NCBI GenBank assembly: GCA_030374765.1
Contig: JARGXX010000001.1
Location: 1,116,001 to 1,180,000, forward strand
DNA from: Agarophyton chilense
Taxonomy: Eukaryota > Rhodophyta > Florideophyceae > Gracilariales > Gracilariaceae
Direction: 5' to 3'
DNA: 64,000 nt
Position 1 is the first letter of the stretch; each line of letters starts with the position of its first letter. The notes under the pieces were generated by a model. That model saw only the letters and a list, made by a program, of their open reading frames with translations, had not been told where the DNA came from and made no database searches. Shown here piece by piece: positions 19,576-29,852 of this stretch. The position numbers and the translations under genes were made by a program.

Positions 19576-20817
19576 CTACCGAAATGTGTTCTTTTCCAGC
19601 TGTGCTTGAACAAAAGTACAAATGAGATCGTTCACCTCTTTAGGATTCTCGTCATGGGCGCAATGGCCCACGCCTTCCATTCCTACAAACTCTTGAACTG
19701 TAGAATAATGACGTAGCGCTTGGCCTAACTCATACGGTTCAAATCGATCTAGCGCCCCCCAGATTACCATCGAAGGTTGTGAAAGGACAGGCAGGAAGTC
19801 CTCAGGTATAGGTCCATCATCATAGCTGATAAACGCGAGGAATACATCAAGAGCACCTTCTGTGAAAGCTGGTTTCGCGATGATGTCAATAAGTTCCTCA
19901 TCCACGGCTTCATGAACTTCGTAAGCTTCCTTCAGCACATTTGACAGCTGCTTGGGTTTGGCCAATGACCTTAAAAAGTATGACCCAAGCGGTCTATAGG
20001 CGAGCACTTGCATTAACAGCGGCGCAGTAATATCCTGAAACCAACTCCTCTTCCTCACGTTCAATTGCCTCAAACTAGGAGAAATGAAAACATTTCCAGC
20101 GCAAATGTTCGGGTACTGTGCAGAAAGCTGCATCGTTACCATGGCACCGATAGAATTGGCTACGAGAAATATAGGGCCGTTAGGTCGCACAACGGTGGTA
20201 ATAAAGCTTCGAAGTTGTTCTGTCCAGTAGTCAAAGGTGTATTCAACTTTAGATTGATGACCGTCTATGGTTCCAGGCAACGGTTTATCGCCCATACCAA
20301 ACCCAATGAGGTCCGGCGCAAACACGCGAAAGTTTTTGCTTGCAAGTGGAGTCAGATTTCGTCTCCAATGCTTACAATTTGCTCCAAAGCCGTGAACAAG
20401 AATGAGGGTAGGCAAATCATCTCTTTCTGAGGATGAACCAGACGTCGCGTAGAAAAGCTTGAAACCACGAAAGTTCCAATTATGCAGACGGTAATCAGCT
20501 TCATTGCGTTCCTTCGTCATCACGCGTAGTGCCTCTTGTACGCATTGAGGTGACTGCTGTATAGAACTCTTTGACTGACGAGTGTGTGGATGTACAACGA
20601 AACTCTTCTGAAAGCGACAGAGTGAAGGGAAAACGGCATCTTGAGAAAACTGAGTTCGAATCGTCGGCGTGGAAGAACAGAAGCCTGGGAAATGCATTTC
20701 GGAAGTTGCTCGTGAGCCAGTGCCTGCACACAGACGCCGGATTATTCTGTTGATGTCAAATACACTTGAAAACGAAATGGCCGGTTTAAAGCTTTCTTGG
20801 GTTTTCGGACCGCGCAA
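19576..20817 (-). CDS. Alpha/beta hydrolase, probably organellar
   Basis: A 413-aa alpha/beta-hydrolase-fold enzyme. Residues 1-110 are Ser/Arg-rich and resemble a transit peptide. The core starts at about 125 with LILVHGFGANCKHWRRNL (oxyanion HG motif), then VFAPDLIGFGMGDKP, the nucleophile elbow VANSIGAM (Ser), the acid in WGALDRFEPYELG and the base in GVGHCAHDENP. This set matches plastid hydrolases related to pheophytinase and other plant esterases. The substrate cannot be told; a role in chlorophyll or lipid breakdown is only possible. The elbow has Ala for the usual first Gly. No intron. The 725 bp upstream shows no other gene. Confidence 0.85.
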   Translation of the reverse strand: MRGPKTQESFKPAISFSSVFDINRIIRRLCAGTGSRATSEMHFPGFCSSTPTIRTQFSQDAVFPSLCRFQKSFVVHPHTRQSKSSIQQSPQCVQEALRVMTKERNEADYRLHNWNFRGFKLFYATSGSSSERDDLPTLILVHGFGANCKHWRRNLTPLASKNFRVFAPDLIGFGMGDKPLPGTIDGHQSKVEYTFDYWTEQLRSFITTVVRPNGPIFLVANSIGAMVTMQLSAQYPNICAGNVFISPSLRQLNVRKRSWFQDITAPLLMQVLAYRPLGSYFLRSLAKPKQLSNVLKEAYEVHEAVDEELIDIIAKPAFTEGALDVFLAFISYDDGPIPEDFLPVLSQPSMVIWGALDRFEPYELGQALRHYSTVQEFVGMEGVGHCAHDENPKEVNDLICTFVQAQLEKNTFR

Positions 20818-21390
20818 TGCTTTGCTCAGGGTTCCTGCAGCTATTCTGCAATCCTGTGCAACGCGTGAGGCAGTAGTGTCATAGATAGTGGAGTGGAGAT
20901 GAGCAGAGGAGAACCATTGGTCAGAATTTGCAGGGGATTCGCGGTCAACCCGTTTCAGACCACATACAGCAACCTATGGCGAGGAATACATTTTACCGCG
21001 TCATCAAATCCGTCGAAAACGTTGTCCACAAAGAGCATTCTTTTACAGTCCCGCCTTTTGCATGCATGTCCCTCGAGGGATATGTAACGGAATGGAACAT
21101 ACGAAGCAGAGTACCAAATCCCTCCAGGTTGAGGTATCATATTTGTGAATAGCTTTTGGTGTAATACGACAGAAACACACTGCAGACATAATATTATTTC
21201 TTTGAGTTCAAAATTCTGGTTCTGCAACAAAACCTTCTTCTGCCCGTGCTTTCTATCGATGTTTGCCCCGGTAATAGACTTCAAGGGGAAGTGTAGATTG
21301 CAATGCCCCTGGGTTTTCCTTTACCTATACAGAGAAAAGTTGCAGGAAAAAAACCAAGAGACACGGACTTACCCATAAAAGCTCACACCC

Positions 21391-21419
21391 CGAAAAATTA
21401 TGGATCATTTAATTTTTCG
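21391..21419. repeat. 10-bp perfect inverted repeat, 9-nt loop
   Basis: CGAAAAATTA (21391-21400) and TAATTTTTCG (21410-21419) are perfect complements around TGGATCATT, about 125 bp upstream of the USP39 start. It could be a terminator-like hairpin or a protein site. No function is assigned. Confidence 0.4.
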
Positions 21420-21511
21420 ATAAAAGGAGCACGTCGAATTCTTTTTTGAACGACAACATATACGTCCGTGGTTGTCCACATATGCAGAATTAGCCCTTTG
21501 ACCTGATCAAA

Positions 21512-21545
21512 ATGAGAATGGGCGCGCTTCGCAGGTCATTCTCAT
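21512..21545 (+). promoter_or_regulatory. Hairpin overlapping the USP39 start codon
   Basis: ATGAGAATG (21512-21520) is perfectly complementary to CATTCTCAT (21537-21545). The second arm includes the first two bases of the USP39 ATG at 21544. A 16-nt GC-rich loop separates the arms. If transcribed, it could sequester the start codon. The upstream arm also contains an out-of-frame ATG. Confidence 0.35.
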
Positions 21546-23001
21546 GGGGGAGTCATCGCCTCCTGCTAAACGTTTTCGCCTTTCCGACCCTTCAAAGTCG
21601 TTCGCTTCTGAGGAATCATCATCCATTTGCCCTCACCTTTCAACAGTAAACCGCGAGATTGTGGATCTGGATCTCAAACTGCACTGCAGTGTGACGCTTT
21701 CTGTTCACAACGTTTACATATGTCTGGTTTGTTCACGATATTTACAAGGAAGGTCTCCCTCTACTCCTGCTTATATTCATTCCCTACAAGTGCATCACCA
21801 TCTCTTTCTCTGTACCCGAACTCTGAAGACATATTGTCTACCCGACAATTACCAAGTTGAACATGCTTCTCTACAAGAAATCGCATCGGCGTTTCGACCG
21901 ACCTTTTCAGCAGATGATATACCTCAATTAGACACGCAACCATTTCAAGTGCGCTTACCAAAGAGATATCGTTTACGAGGGGCCGTTCCTCTGGCCTATC
22001 TACACGCGGCTGACTACATTTCTGTAACAACCCAGCTACTTCTCCGCCCTCGTGAGTTTCGTGATTGCCTCCTGCTATCACCTCGAAAAGATGATGATAC
22101 GCCTGCGGGCGATCTAGGAAATGCTCTAGCTGATATATGTTCCAGAATATGGTCCAAGCATGCGTTGCGGGATTTCATAGCTCCACACCATTTGCTGGAT
22201 GTAGTCGAAACACGTTCAAGGGGTTTATTCAGCTCACTCAAGCAAAATGACCCAGTGCTTCTGTTGGCTTGGATTCTACGCACACTCTCCGTAGACGTTA
22301 ACGGAGAAGTAACCAAATCTGTCAAGAAATGTTTTCGCGGCGAGATGACTGTCGTTGAAACAGAATTAGATGCCCTGGATGCTGACGATGTTAGAATCAA
22401 GAAAGAGTCTTCTGAGGGAAATGGGAACAAAAATGATAGTATTCTCGAAGAAAAAGAGCAGCTCCCGTTTCGTGAGGAGAAGCGTTCTAAATATTGGTTC
22501 CTGCCTTTAGATTTACCTCCTGAACCTCTGTTTAAGGATTTTGATGATCGCGCGCTTGTATCCCAGACTTCCCTAGAAAAGCTTATGCGGAAATACGACG
22601 GAGAAACAAAACAACATGTTGTCAAAACTGCTCACCAGCGCTCATTTATCCTTGATAAAGTGCCAGAGTGTTTGATACTGGTTGTGAAACGTTTTATCAG
22701 GAGCAAGTTTGGATTAAATAAGAATCCCTGTATTGTTCATCTTCCTCAAACTTTGGATATGTCTGAATGGTGTCCTGGCGCAGGATCATATGAACTGAAA
22801 GCCGCAGTCTTGCATGAAGGGACGCCGAAAGACGGACACTATCGTGCTGCGATAAGACACGATGCATCTAAATCTTGGTATGAATTAAACGGCAATGAGG
22901 CGAAGATAACTCATTTTCAACTCGTTTCTTTGGCTGATACTTACGTTTTGCTTTATCAAAGAATCATTCACGAAGGTAGCGACGCAACGTTAAAGAAATG
23001 A
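21544..23001 (+). CDS. U4/U6.U5 tri-snRNP-associated protein 2 (USP39/Sad1)
   Basis: A splicing factor with a ubiquitin-protease fold but no protease activity, needed for tri-snRNP stability and spliceosome assembly. It is 485 aa in one exon. Residues of about 30-110 form the UBP zinc finger (ICPHL, KLHCSVTLSVHNVYICLVCS, AYIHSLQVHHHLFLC). The USP-like domain follows: LRGAVPLAYLHAADYISVTT stands where true USPs have the catalytic Cys box, with Asp in place of Cys as in human USP39. Later blocks are LVSQTSLEKLMRKYDGETKQ, ECLILVVKRFIRSKFG and WYELNGNEAKITHFQLV. The residues replacing the catalytic triad support a pseudoprotease. Convergent with the tetraspanin-like gene, 164 bp apart. Confidence 0.87.
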   Translation: MGESSPPAKRFRLSDPSKSFASEESSSICPHLSTVNREIVDLDLKLHCSVTLSVHNVYICLVCSRYLQGRSPSTPAYIHSLQVHHHLFLCTRTLKTYCLPDNYQVEHASLQEIASAFRPTFSADDIPQLDTQPFQVRLPKRYRLRGAVPLAYLHAADYISVTTQLLLRPREFRDCLLLSPRKDDDTPAGDLGNALADICSRIWSKHALRDFIAPHHLLDVVETRSRGLFSSLKQNDPVLLLAWILRTLSVDVNGEVTKSVKKCFRGEMTVVETELDALDADDVRIKKESSEGNGNKNDSILEEKEQLPFREEKRSKYWFLPLDLPPEPLFKDFDDRALVSQTSLEKLMRKYDGETKQHVVKTAHQRSFILDKVPECLILVVKRFIRSKFGLNKNPCIVHLPQTLDMSEWCPGAGSYELKAAVLHEGTPKDGHYRAAIRHDASKSWYELNGNEAKITHFQLVSLADTYVLLYQRIIHEGSDATLKK

Positions 23002-23165
23002 GAACAAGATATCAAGCATATCACAGGACGCGATCCTCATTGTTTCAAAGATGAAAAGTGTGCTTCTAATCACAAAGTTGCTTCATGTGCGATGTTCCCT
23101 ACAGGAGCTTCTGATAGAAGGTAGATCTGGTGGGTACATTTGCTCGGAGAAATGAATACTCCACA

Positions 23166-24357
23166 TTACAACTCAAAGCTAATTAGAGAGCTCACGGCAC
23201 CGAGGACCGTCACGAAAAACAACACAATCAGCCCTATACTGGATGCAGTGATTGACAAGGTGAAAAAAGTTGATAAATCGCTCTTCAGAGAAGTCAAGCA
23301 TGTCATCGAGGATACCCCACTTCCTTCGTTTGACTTACATCGCTGGAGCGGTTGGGCCGTTTGAAAGTCTCGATAGCAAGCACTGCATCCTTCCAATTTC
23401 AGTCCAGGAGCTTCAGAGAACCCAGCACGGCATGTGTCACTGCAGAAATGCCCTGGGCAAGCGCGGTTCGTTCGTGCTGACGGATCCGCGCATGACATGT
23501 TTCGATATCCGGCGCAGTCGTTGGTAATCTCATAGCGACATACCTTTCCTGGATAAAGAAGTGACATTTCAATCCATCTGGTCTTAGTGACTCCAAAAGT
23601 TTTGACATGACGAAGTGGATCGACCGTCGAGAGCAACACGATGGCCAACAGGGCCATACAAGCAAGAGCCAAAATCTGGTAAGCCAAAAAGGACTTCTTC
23701 TTCTCCGGGCCTAAGCCCTCGTTGATCGAGGGAGATAAATGTTTTACTCCAAAGAAGAACGCAAACATTAAGAGAAACCCCCCTCCAAAGATTATCAACA
23801 TCCCTAGTAACAATGGAGACTTAGCGATGTGCCCTGCTTTCGCTGTATAAGCCACGATTCCTCCATTTTTTTGCTTGAGAGCAACCCATACCCCAATGCA
23901 CACGACCGGTAAGGCGAGAACAATTGCGAGGTAATTTGCAATGAGTGCTACGTTGCTCAATCTGTTATTTCTCCCAACATTGCGATGAACAGCTTTGTTC
24001 GGGTCTTGATAGGTTGCAGGGAAAGATGTTCCAGTCAGCAACTATTATATTGGATGTTTGTGAACATCCCAACGCGTGGGACATATGTCAGCGTCGTTTC
24101 ACGTGTTGCGATTAAATCGACTTACCTTCGCCGTAGAACCCAAGAGTAGATTGTGCAGATGCCATGCTGAACTGCTTATCCTTCCTTGCTTGCGTTTCCT
24201 GAGCCGCTCGCTTTAGATTGTCCTCAAACACCTTTTGCTTTATTGCCTTGGCCGCAGGCGTATGGCCTCCGAATCTTTTAGGACTCACGAAAACATCTAT
24301 GTCTTCTTGGTCGCTATGTTCATCCATTGGGTTCGTTGAAGATGCAGATGTGGACAC
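23166..24357 (-). CDS. Tetraspanin-like four-pass membrane protein
   Basis: The main exon (23166-24004) encodes three closely spaced hydrophobic helices (ALIANYLAIVLALPVVCIGV, LLLGMLIIFGGGFLLMFAFF, YQILALACMALLAIVLLS), a large Cys-rich loop of about 110 residues (VCRYEITNDCAGYRNMSC, CPGHFCSDTC, EGCSACYRDFQ) and a fourth helix near the C-terminus. This is the tetraspanin plan, but the loop lacks an obvious CCG motif. The frame has no ATG of its own at the 5' end. I join it to exon 1 (24126-24357, ATG at 24357, ending TLGFYGE) by a GTAAGT donor and an acceptor at 24005-24006, which keeps phase and gives 356 aa with an acidic cytosolic tail. An alternative acceptor, TAATAG, breaks the frame. Partners unknown. 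Confidence 0.68.
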
Positions 24358-25265
24358 AAAGATGGACTCCGGGAATGCAGCAAGTCGGTGGATATACTGG
24401 CCGGGGTGATAGAGGATCCAGGGATTGTCTTGGAGCAGCGCACATATCCGTGACCCTTATACATGAGCAGTTAAATATTGGCTGCTTTCCTGAGTGCATT
24501 TAGTATCGTATGTTACGAGCAGCATAGATAAGGCTGCTCTCTGTTCCATATCGAAATATTTAACAGCCAAGAAGGAGTTAAATGCATAGGCAATGTAATG
24601 ACACCTTGCATTTCACCCAGTTCTCGCCTTCTTTTTTACCTTAGGAAAATATCTTATATACAAGACAGGCCGTCGCCGTGTTTCGCATGAAGCGCTGAGA
24701 GCAGCCTTTCCGCGAAAATAAAATGCGCTGCGAGGAGAGGCATTTAGATTAGGGGCTCGGCGACATATATTCTGTGGCGGCAATAATGGAAGCAATGCAT
24801 TCATCGCTCGTGAATTTGTTTCTCTCGCAGTACCATGTACCAGTTATTAAGTGGCCAGGCTGTCCTCTTCGGTCCGTTAACCGGTGCGGCATCAGCCCAC
24901 GAAAAGCGATAGACACTGGTCCGGAAGTCAAGCCAACAAATGTTCGGACATCTGGCGTCTCCCATCCCAAGTGAACTTCTACTTGGAGTTCATGTTTGAC
25001 GGAATTGTGGTAAAGCCCTTATCCTGAACTTGACATGCAAACAAGGTTGCTCTCGAGCATTACGTATGTCATGCGTTCGACAATCTTTCAAAAGCACGCA
25101 ACGATTGATGAGCTACGTTTCTTTTCCAGAGCCATCTTTTCTGTATTTGACCCTTGGTTCCTAGATTCTAGTCGTTGAAAACCAACTGTTTAACTGTCCC
25201 TCAGATTCAAATTACATGGCACGTTCGAGGTAAGCTAAGTCCGTTGGTCACAACCATACTCAGTT
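24358..25265. other. Gap with one weak minus-strand frame
   Basis: The only frame worth noting is 24749-24970 on the minus strand, with an ATG. It reads MGWETPDVRTFVGLTSG and ends TWYCERNKFTSDECIASI plus 14 residues. It has protein-like composition but no family I can name, and no donor or continuation was found. Otherwise nothing is seen. Confidence 0.3.
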
Positions 25266-28013
25266 TCATACAGATAACAGAGTTAACGATCCAGTAGGTT
25301 TTAGTTCAAGGGCTTCCGTGACAGAATTTTGAGACGTCGGGAACTTGTCTAAGTTGATACCGGTATCCGGTACAGCCGATCGAGATCGCCTGTGCAGAAC
25401 AACCAGAGATTCAGCTAAAGCTGCATCCATACGGCTTATTTGAATGGTACATTGCGAGGATGGTATATCCAAGAGCTCAAACACAGCGCGAGCACGAGAA
25501 AGAACTTCCTCATCTTCACCGTCATATTTGGCAGACACTTCAATTTTAACGCTTGACACAACGTGATTCGGGGTCAGATTCCACAATCTCAAAGCCGAGA
25601 CATTAGTCACCCCGGCTATCTGCCTCAGACGCTCTCGCACGGCAGTCAGTTCTTTCTCTTTTTCTGTGGGAACCATTAGCAGCAATAATCTGGCACTTCT
25701 CACAAGCAAGGGTACCGCAAGGGCAACAACACCAAGAGATACCAAGGCTGAGGAGAACAAGTCAACGGCTCCCCATGAAGGAATCGATGCAGTGATAGCA
25801 GTACTGATTGCCATACTTGCGAAAGCGAGTGTATTTGCCCAAATGTGAAGGTATATACCTTGGACATTATGATTTTCGCGTCTAGTCTCTGGGGGGAAGA
25901 AAAACAGCCCGAGAACGTTCCCAAGAACCCCGAACAGACAAACGGAAAAGGCCCTGGCGAAAGCTATTTCCTCTTGAACATTTTGTCGTTCATAGGCCTC
26001 CAGAATGATTAGGACGGCCACATATATCAACATTACCCCATTCGTAAAACCGCACAGGCTTTCAGCTCGGGAAAACCCGTAAGTGAACGTAAATGTTGGT
26101 TGTCTTGTAGACAATCGAGTGGCGTGCAAGCCAATGGCTAGCGCAATACTACAGAAGAAGTTATCAGCAGAAATGGAGAACAGTCCAGTTGATTGGGTGA
26201 TGGACGCGTACACAAGCTCCACCAAAGCCATACCTGTCTGAAGAATCAAGAAATTTAAGACCTGCCAGGACGCCTTGTTTGATCTTGCATGGATTGCAAG
26301 GTCTTTCAGACTTCGCAAGGAAGTAGGGAACACTTGCCTAGCGAGAGTCCACAACTGTCTACTTCCAACGGCCGTACTTTGCCCGAGATATAGGGAAAAG
26401 TCACTGCCACTGAGATTCAGAGCCCGATACCGACGGTGATCAGGTTCAACAGTGTTTCTAAATGATTTCATAGACTGAGCGAGCAATAGAGCAGCAGCAG
26501 TGAAAGATGAAAACGTGAGCGAATCGGAGTAGCCAAAGACAGCTTGGCTGATGTTATGAACAAGGAGAATAGATAAAAGAACAAACGAATAAGAAGAAGC
26601 AGGTTGTCCTGACGTGAAATCCATCGAACGAGATAGATTAACAGATGAGGATAGAAGAGTTAAACTTTGAGCAAGGTTTAGCTTTGGAGATCTTGATTGG
26701 AGAGGTGAGGACGCTTTCATAAACCCATTGCAATATGACATAAAAAGAAACGGCAAGATAACTAGACAGACCCCAATAGTGAGACTTATTGGTACTATGT
26801 TCGAAAAGAAGGTATACACCTGCATATCTTCCCGAAAGATAGTTCCAAAGGAGTAAATAAGGAAAACCGGGGACAGCAGTGCAACACCGGAGAGGGTGAT
26901 CAAAGCAGCGACTATCTGCCAATGACCAACTTCAAACACAATTCGATAAGTCATGTCGTTGGCAAGACTGAACAGAAGAGAAGCAAGGACGGCGAGACAG
27001 ACGCCAAGAAGCGCTGATAACGCCGATATTGGTGATTGGGGGGAAGGTAACAGAGGCACATCGACACTATAGGTCTCGTTCGTTGAGTTGGTCTTGACCG
27101 ACAGCGCTTCGTCAACCGAACTTAGTGATTGGCGGTCAGAGATGCCATCAGTGACTAACTCTGGATCATTTTTAATCCGTTCGACATGGACTGTCGCGGC
27201 TTCTCCTTGACCGGAAGTAATTGCGCTTTGGCGATCTTCCGTGCCTCGAGACAATTGGACGGCTGGTTGAGCTTGTTCTCTCTCAGTGCGCTCAAGAGAA
27301 GGATGTGTAACTATGGCCAGCAACCTGCGCATGTTTGAATGAAGAAACGTGCGTGTGCGACTTTTCGGCGCTACATCGGTCAAGCTATCATCGAGACTTT
27401 GATGGGAGCTCTGAAACTGTCTTAGAGATCCAAATTTTCCCTTCAAGGAAATGACGTAACCGTGTCCAACACTCCGTAATTTGGAGTGCACGACTTTTGC
27501 AGCAGGATTTCTCATTACTGAATCGCGCACTATGATGGCTGCTGTGGTTCTTCCCATAGCATCACACATGAGGAGATACAGCGCGGTCGCAGTGAACAAA
27601 AGACGGAATACCGACAGCCTTTTGGTTCGAATGGCCGAGAAGATTGTGGCATGGGCACCGGAGGCCAGCAAACTGCGAAGAGGTCCCAGCAAACGCGCCG
27701 CTAACATTGTGGAAAGTAGTGCAGACGCTTGTACGAAAGCTAGAAGCGGGAGCACATGGCGCAGTCGAGAAAATGTCTTTGGAAGAGCAGAAAGAGAGGA
27801 TATGGACAGAAACAGCAGAGCTGAGAAAAACAACGCCGGAAAGGAAATAAGTACGACCGAGATAGAAGAGTGAGAAGCAGCGGCGTGATAGCCCAGTGTA
27901 TGCATCACGGACACGATGAAGAGAAGGAAAGACGGAGGTGTGTTGTGAGCGCGAGGCTCTACGCTTGGAGAGCGTCGAGTAAAACGCGACTCCCCGCGCG
28001 CCACCGTGTGCAT
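25266..28013 (-). CDS. Cation diffusion facilitator (ZnT5/Msc2-like) with altered metal ligands
   Basis: A large multi-spanning protein of 915 aa from the ATG at 28013; the frame stays open to 28259 but that stretch is GC-rich leader-like. The N-terminal 600 residues hold about ten hydrophobic helices and two Ser-rich loops, as in ZnT5/Msc2 transporters of the early secretory pathway. The C-terminal cation diffusion facilitator (CDF) unit starts near FLILQTGMALVELVYAS and includes FTYGFSRAESLCGFTNG, a hallmark of this group. The zinc-site residues are changed: TM2 reads ISADNFFCSIAL where HxxxD is expected, and TM5 reads HIWANTL with Asn for Asp. A cytosolic ferredoxin-like domain ends the protein. 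It may be a partner subunit like ZnT6 or Zrg17. Divergent from the methyltransferase. Confidence 0.8.
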   Translation of the reverse strand: MHTVARGESRFTRRSPSVEPRAHNTPPSFLLFIVSVMHTLGYHAAASHSSISVVLISFPALFFSALLFLSISSLSALPKTFSRLRHVLPLLAFVQASALLSTMLAARLLGPLRSLLASGAHATIFSAIRTKRLSVFRLLFTATALYLLMCDAMGRTTAAIIVRDSVMRNPAAKVVHSKLRSVGHGYVISLKGKFGSLRQFQSSHQSLDDSLTDVAPKSRTRTFLHSNMRRLLAIVTHPSLERTEREQAQPAVQLSRGTEDRQSAITSGQGEAATVHVERIKNDPELVTDGISDRQSLSSVDEALSVKTNSTNETYSVDVPLLPSPQSPISALSALLGVCLAVLASLLFSLANDMTYRIVFEVGHWQIVAALITLSGVALLSPVFLIYSFGTIFREDMQVYTFFSNIVPISLTIGVCLVILPFLFMSYCNGFMKASSPLQSRSPKLNLAQSLTLLSSSVNLSRSMDFTSGQPASSYSFVLLSILLVHNISQAVFGYSDSLTFSSFTAAALLLAQSMKSFRNTVEPDHRRYRALNLSGSDFSLYLGQSTAVGSRQLWTLARQVFPTSLRSLKDLAIHARSNKASWQVLNFLILQTGMALVELVYASITQSTGLFSISADNFFCSIALAIGLHATRLSTRQPTFTFTYGFSRAESLCGFTNGVMLIYVAVLIILEAYERQNVQEEIAFARAFSVCLFGVLGNVLGLFFFPPETRRENHNVQGIYLHIWANTLAFASMAISTAITASIPSWGAVDLFSSALVSLGVVALAVPLLVRSARLLLLMVPTEKEKELTAVRERLRQIAGVTNVSALRLWNLTPNHVVSSVKIEVSAKYDGEDEEVLSRARAVFELLDIPSSQCTIQISRMDAALAESLVVLHRRSRSAVPDTGINLDKFPTSQNSVTEALELKPTGSLTLLSV

Positions 28014-28527
28014 GGCGGCGGGGAAGCTGAGACAGCGGGGGAAGGGGACGGGAGAGCGGGAGGAAGGGGCGGGAAGCGCGGCAGGCGAAGGCGTTGAGCA
28101 GCAGCGGCTACTTGAGCGGGTTGTCGAGGGAGACGGGCACGCCCAATTTGCATGGCTCGCACACGTGGAGAAGCAAAGCACACACTGTATGAAGGGAGCT
28201 TTCTGTAAGCAGGGCGCGAATTGTTGTCGCGCAGCGCCGTGCCAACTGCATCTCATCAACGAATGCGCACGGAAATTCCGCCGCCATTGTTATCCATCGC
28301 GCTTGCCATGGCGGCCACTATCTAGCTAGACAAGCAAGAGAAGGGCACTCGACATCCGCTGCCTCTGATTCGTCCGCGTAGCCCTCAACACTCCCTCTCA
28401 CCAGCGACACGAGGTGCAACAGTGCCTGCTGGACCTACCAAAGGGCGAGTGCCCTGCGAATATCATACATTTGCTAAGCTCCCACAGGCCTTCCACAAAC
28501 CTCGCCGCCCGCGTGTGCTCGCGCACA

Positions 28528-29235
28528 ATGGAAGGCCTGTTTCGGCGCGCAATGGCAAGTCGTAAGCAGCCGAGTGCGGAGCAGGTGCTGCAGAGCGCTG
28601 AATTCCCCCCCCAATGGCCCTTTTCTGCGCGCGATTTCTCTCGCGTCGATGAGAGCCGCGATAGTTATTTCTACTCGCAACCGCGCGTGGGCGTGTTTCA
28701 CATCGATGACCAGGCCGTGCGCGCGCTGACCAGATTCTACGCGATGAACGTGCCACACAAGGCGGACGTGCTGGACTTGTGTTCCAGCTGGGTGTCACAT
28801 CTGCCTGATGAGTTTGAGGGGTCGCTCACCATCATGGGCATGAATCAGGACGAATTGGATGCCAATGCGAGGGCATCGAAGCGTGTGGTGCAGGACCTTA
28901 ATACTCACCCGCAGCTGCCGTTCGCAGACAATTCGTTCGACGTGATTACCAACGTGGTGTCTGTGGATTATCTCACAAAGCCATTGGAGGTGTTCAAGGA
29001 GATGGGACGCGTACTGCGGCCAGGCGGCGAATCGTTCATGTCCTTCTCAAACCGCTGTTTCCCAACCAAGGCGATTGACATGTGGTTCAGAACGTCCGAC
29101 ATGGAGCATGTGTTCATTGTTGGGTGCTACTTCCACTACAGCGGCGCCTTCGAACGGCCTCGAGCTCACGACCTCAAACCGGGGCTGTTCGGATTGAGCG
29201 ATCCCATGTACGTAGTACGGGCAAAGGCGAAGTGA
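28528..29235 (+). CDS. SAM-dependent methyltransferase, type 11
   Basis: A 235-aa class I methyltransferase. Motif I is the unusual ADVLDLCSSWVSHLPDEFEG, shared with a plant and bacterial family of unknown substrate. LPFADNSFDVITNVVSVDYL is motif II and LEVFKEMGRVLRPGGESFMS is motif III. The frame is open from 28414, but the ATG at 28528 (MEGLFRRAMASRKQ) gives the expected length. The N-terminus could be a short presequence. No intron. Codon use is GC-richer than its neighbours, in line with the GC-rich divergent promoter it shares with the zinc-transporter-like gene. Substrate unknown. Confidence 0.85.
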   Translation: MEGLFRRAMASRKQPSAEQVLQSAEFPPQWPFSARDFSRVDESRDSYFYSQPRVGVFHIDDQAVRALTRFYAMNVPHKADVLDLCSSWVSHLPDEFEGSLTIMGMNQDELDANARASKRVVQDLNTHPQLPFADNSFDVITNVVSVDYLTKPLEVFKEMGRVLRPGGESFMSFSNRCFPTKAIDMWFRTSDMEHVFIVGCYFHYSGAFERPRAHDLKPGLFGLSDPMYVVRAKAK

Positions 29236-29852
29236 GGGCAGTCATGCTGACACGAACGCGGTTGGGCGAGGCGAGGTCGAAGGCGGTATCTACGTTTTGT
29301 AGGAAGCGAGAGGCCTGCATATGCGCAGGCATCCTTTTCAACTAGAGGCCCTCGCAAAAAGGAAGTAGAAATAACGCAAGCTCCATCGACACCGCGCCGT
29401 CATGATGGCGGCCACCGACTCAGCTTCACTGCCAACCGACCGACCACACGCCGCGGCGAGAAGAGCGCACAGCACAGCGGCGCAAAGGAACTTGTTGAAA
29501 CAAAAACAAGTCAGACGAGCGAAGTGCGCCCCCCAAAAAAAACGCATTCAGCAATAAAAATGGTGCCGTCGCTCCATCAAACGAAAGCAGACACGCGCCA
29601 ATCTGCCGCCCGGTTAACACCCGGCGCCGCGTGACAACCTCCCTCCACCGCACCCTTTCGACAAGCGCTGTCCCACACCTCCGTCCCATTTTCTTTCTTC
29701 TTTCTACCTGCGTTTCTTCGCAGTCGCGCCACGGTTGGTGCCGCCTTTTCTCCTTGCGAGCCCCGTCTTCCCGCTGCGCCGCCCATCTCCACCCTCCTCC
29801 CGCTCCACTCCTACCCCACCTCACTCCACCCTACACCTGCCCTGCCCTAATC
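29236..29852. other. GC-rich intergenic region
   Basis: The region upstream of the hemerythrin-domain gene is GC- and C/T-rich, with overlapping frames on both strands that reflect composition rather than coding. It probably holds the promoter of that gene. Confidence 0.45.

Noticed and set aside
24749..24970. Possible T1-type ribonuclease start (C-x4-FT-x-DE-x-I-x-x-I pattern)
   Set aside because: Only the first small motif fits; no catalytic His/Glu/Arg segment follows, so the resemblance is not supportable.
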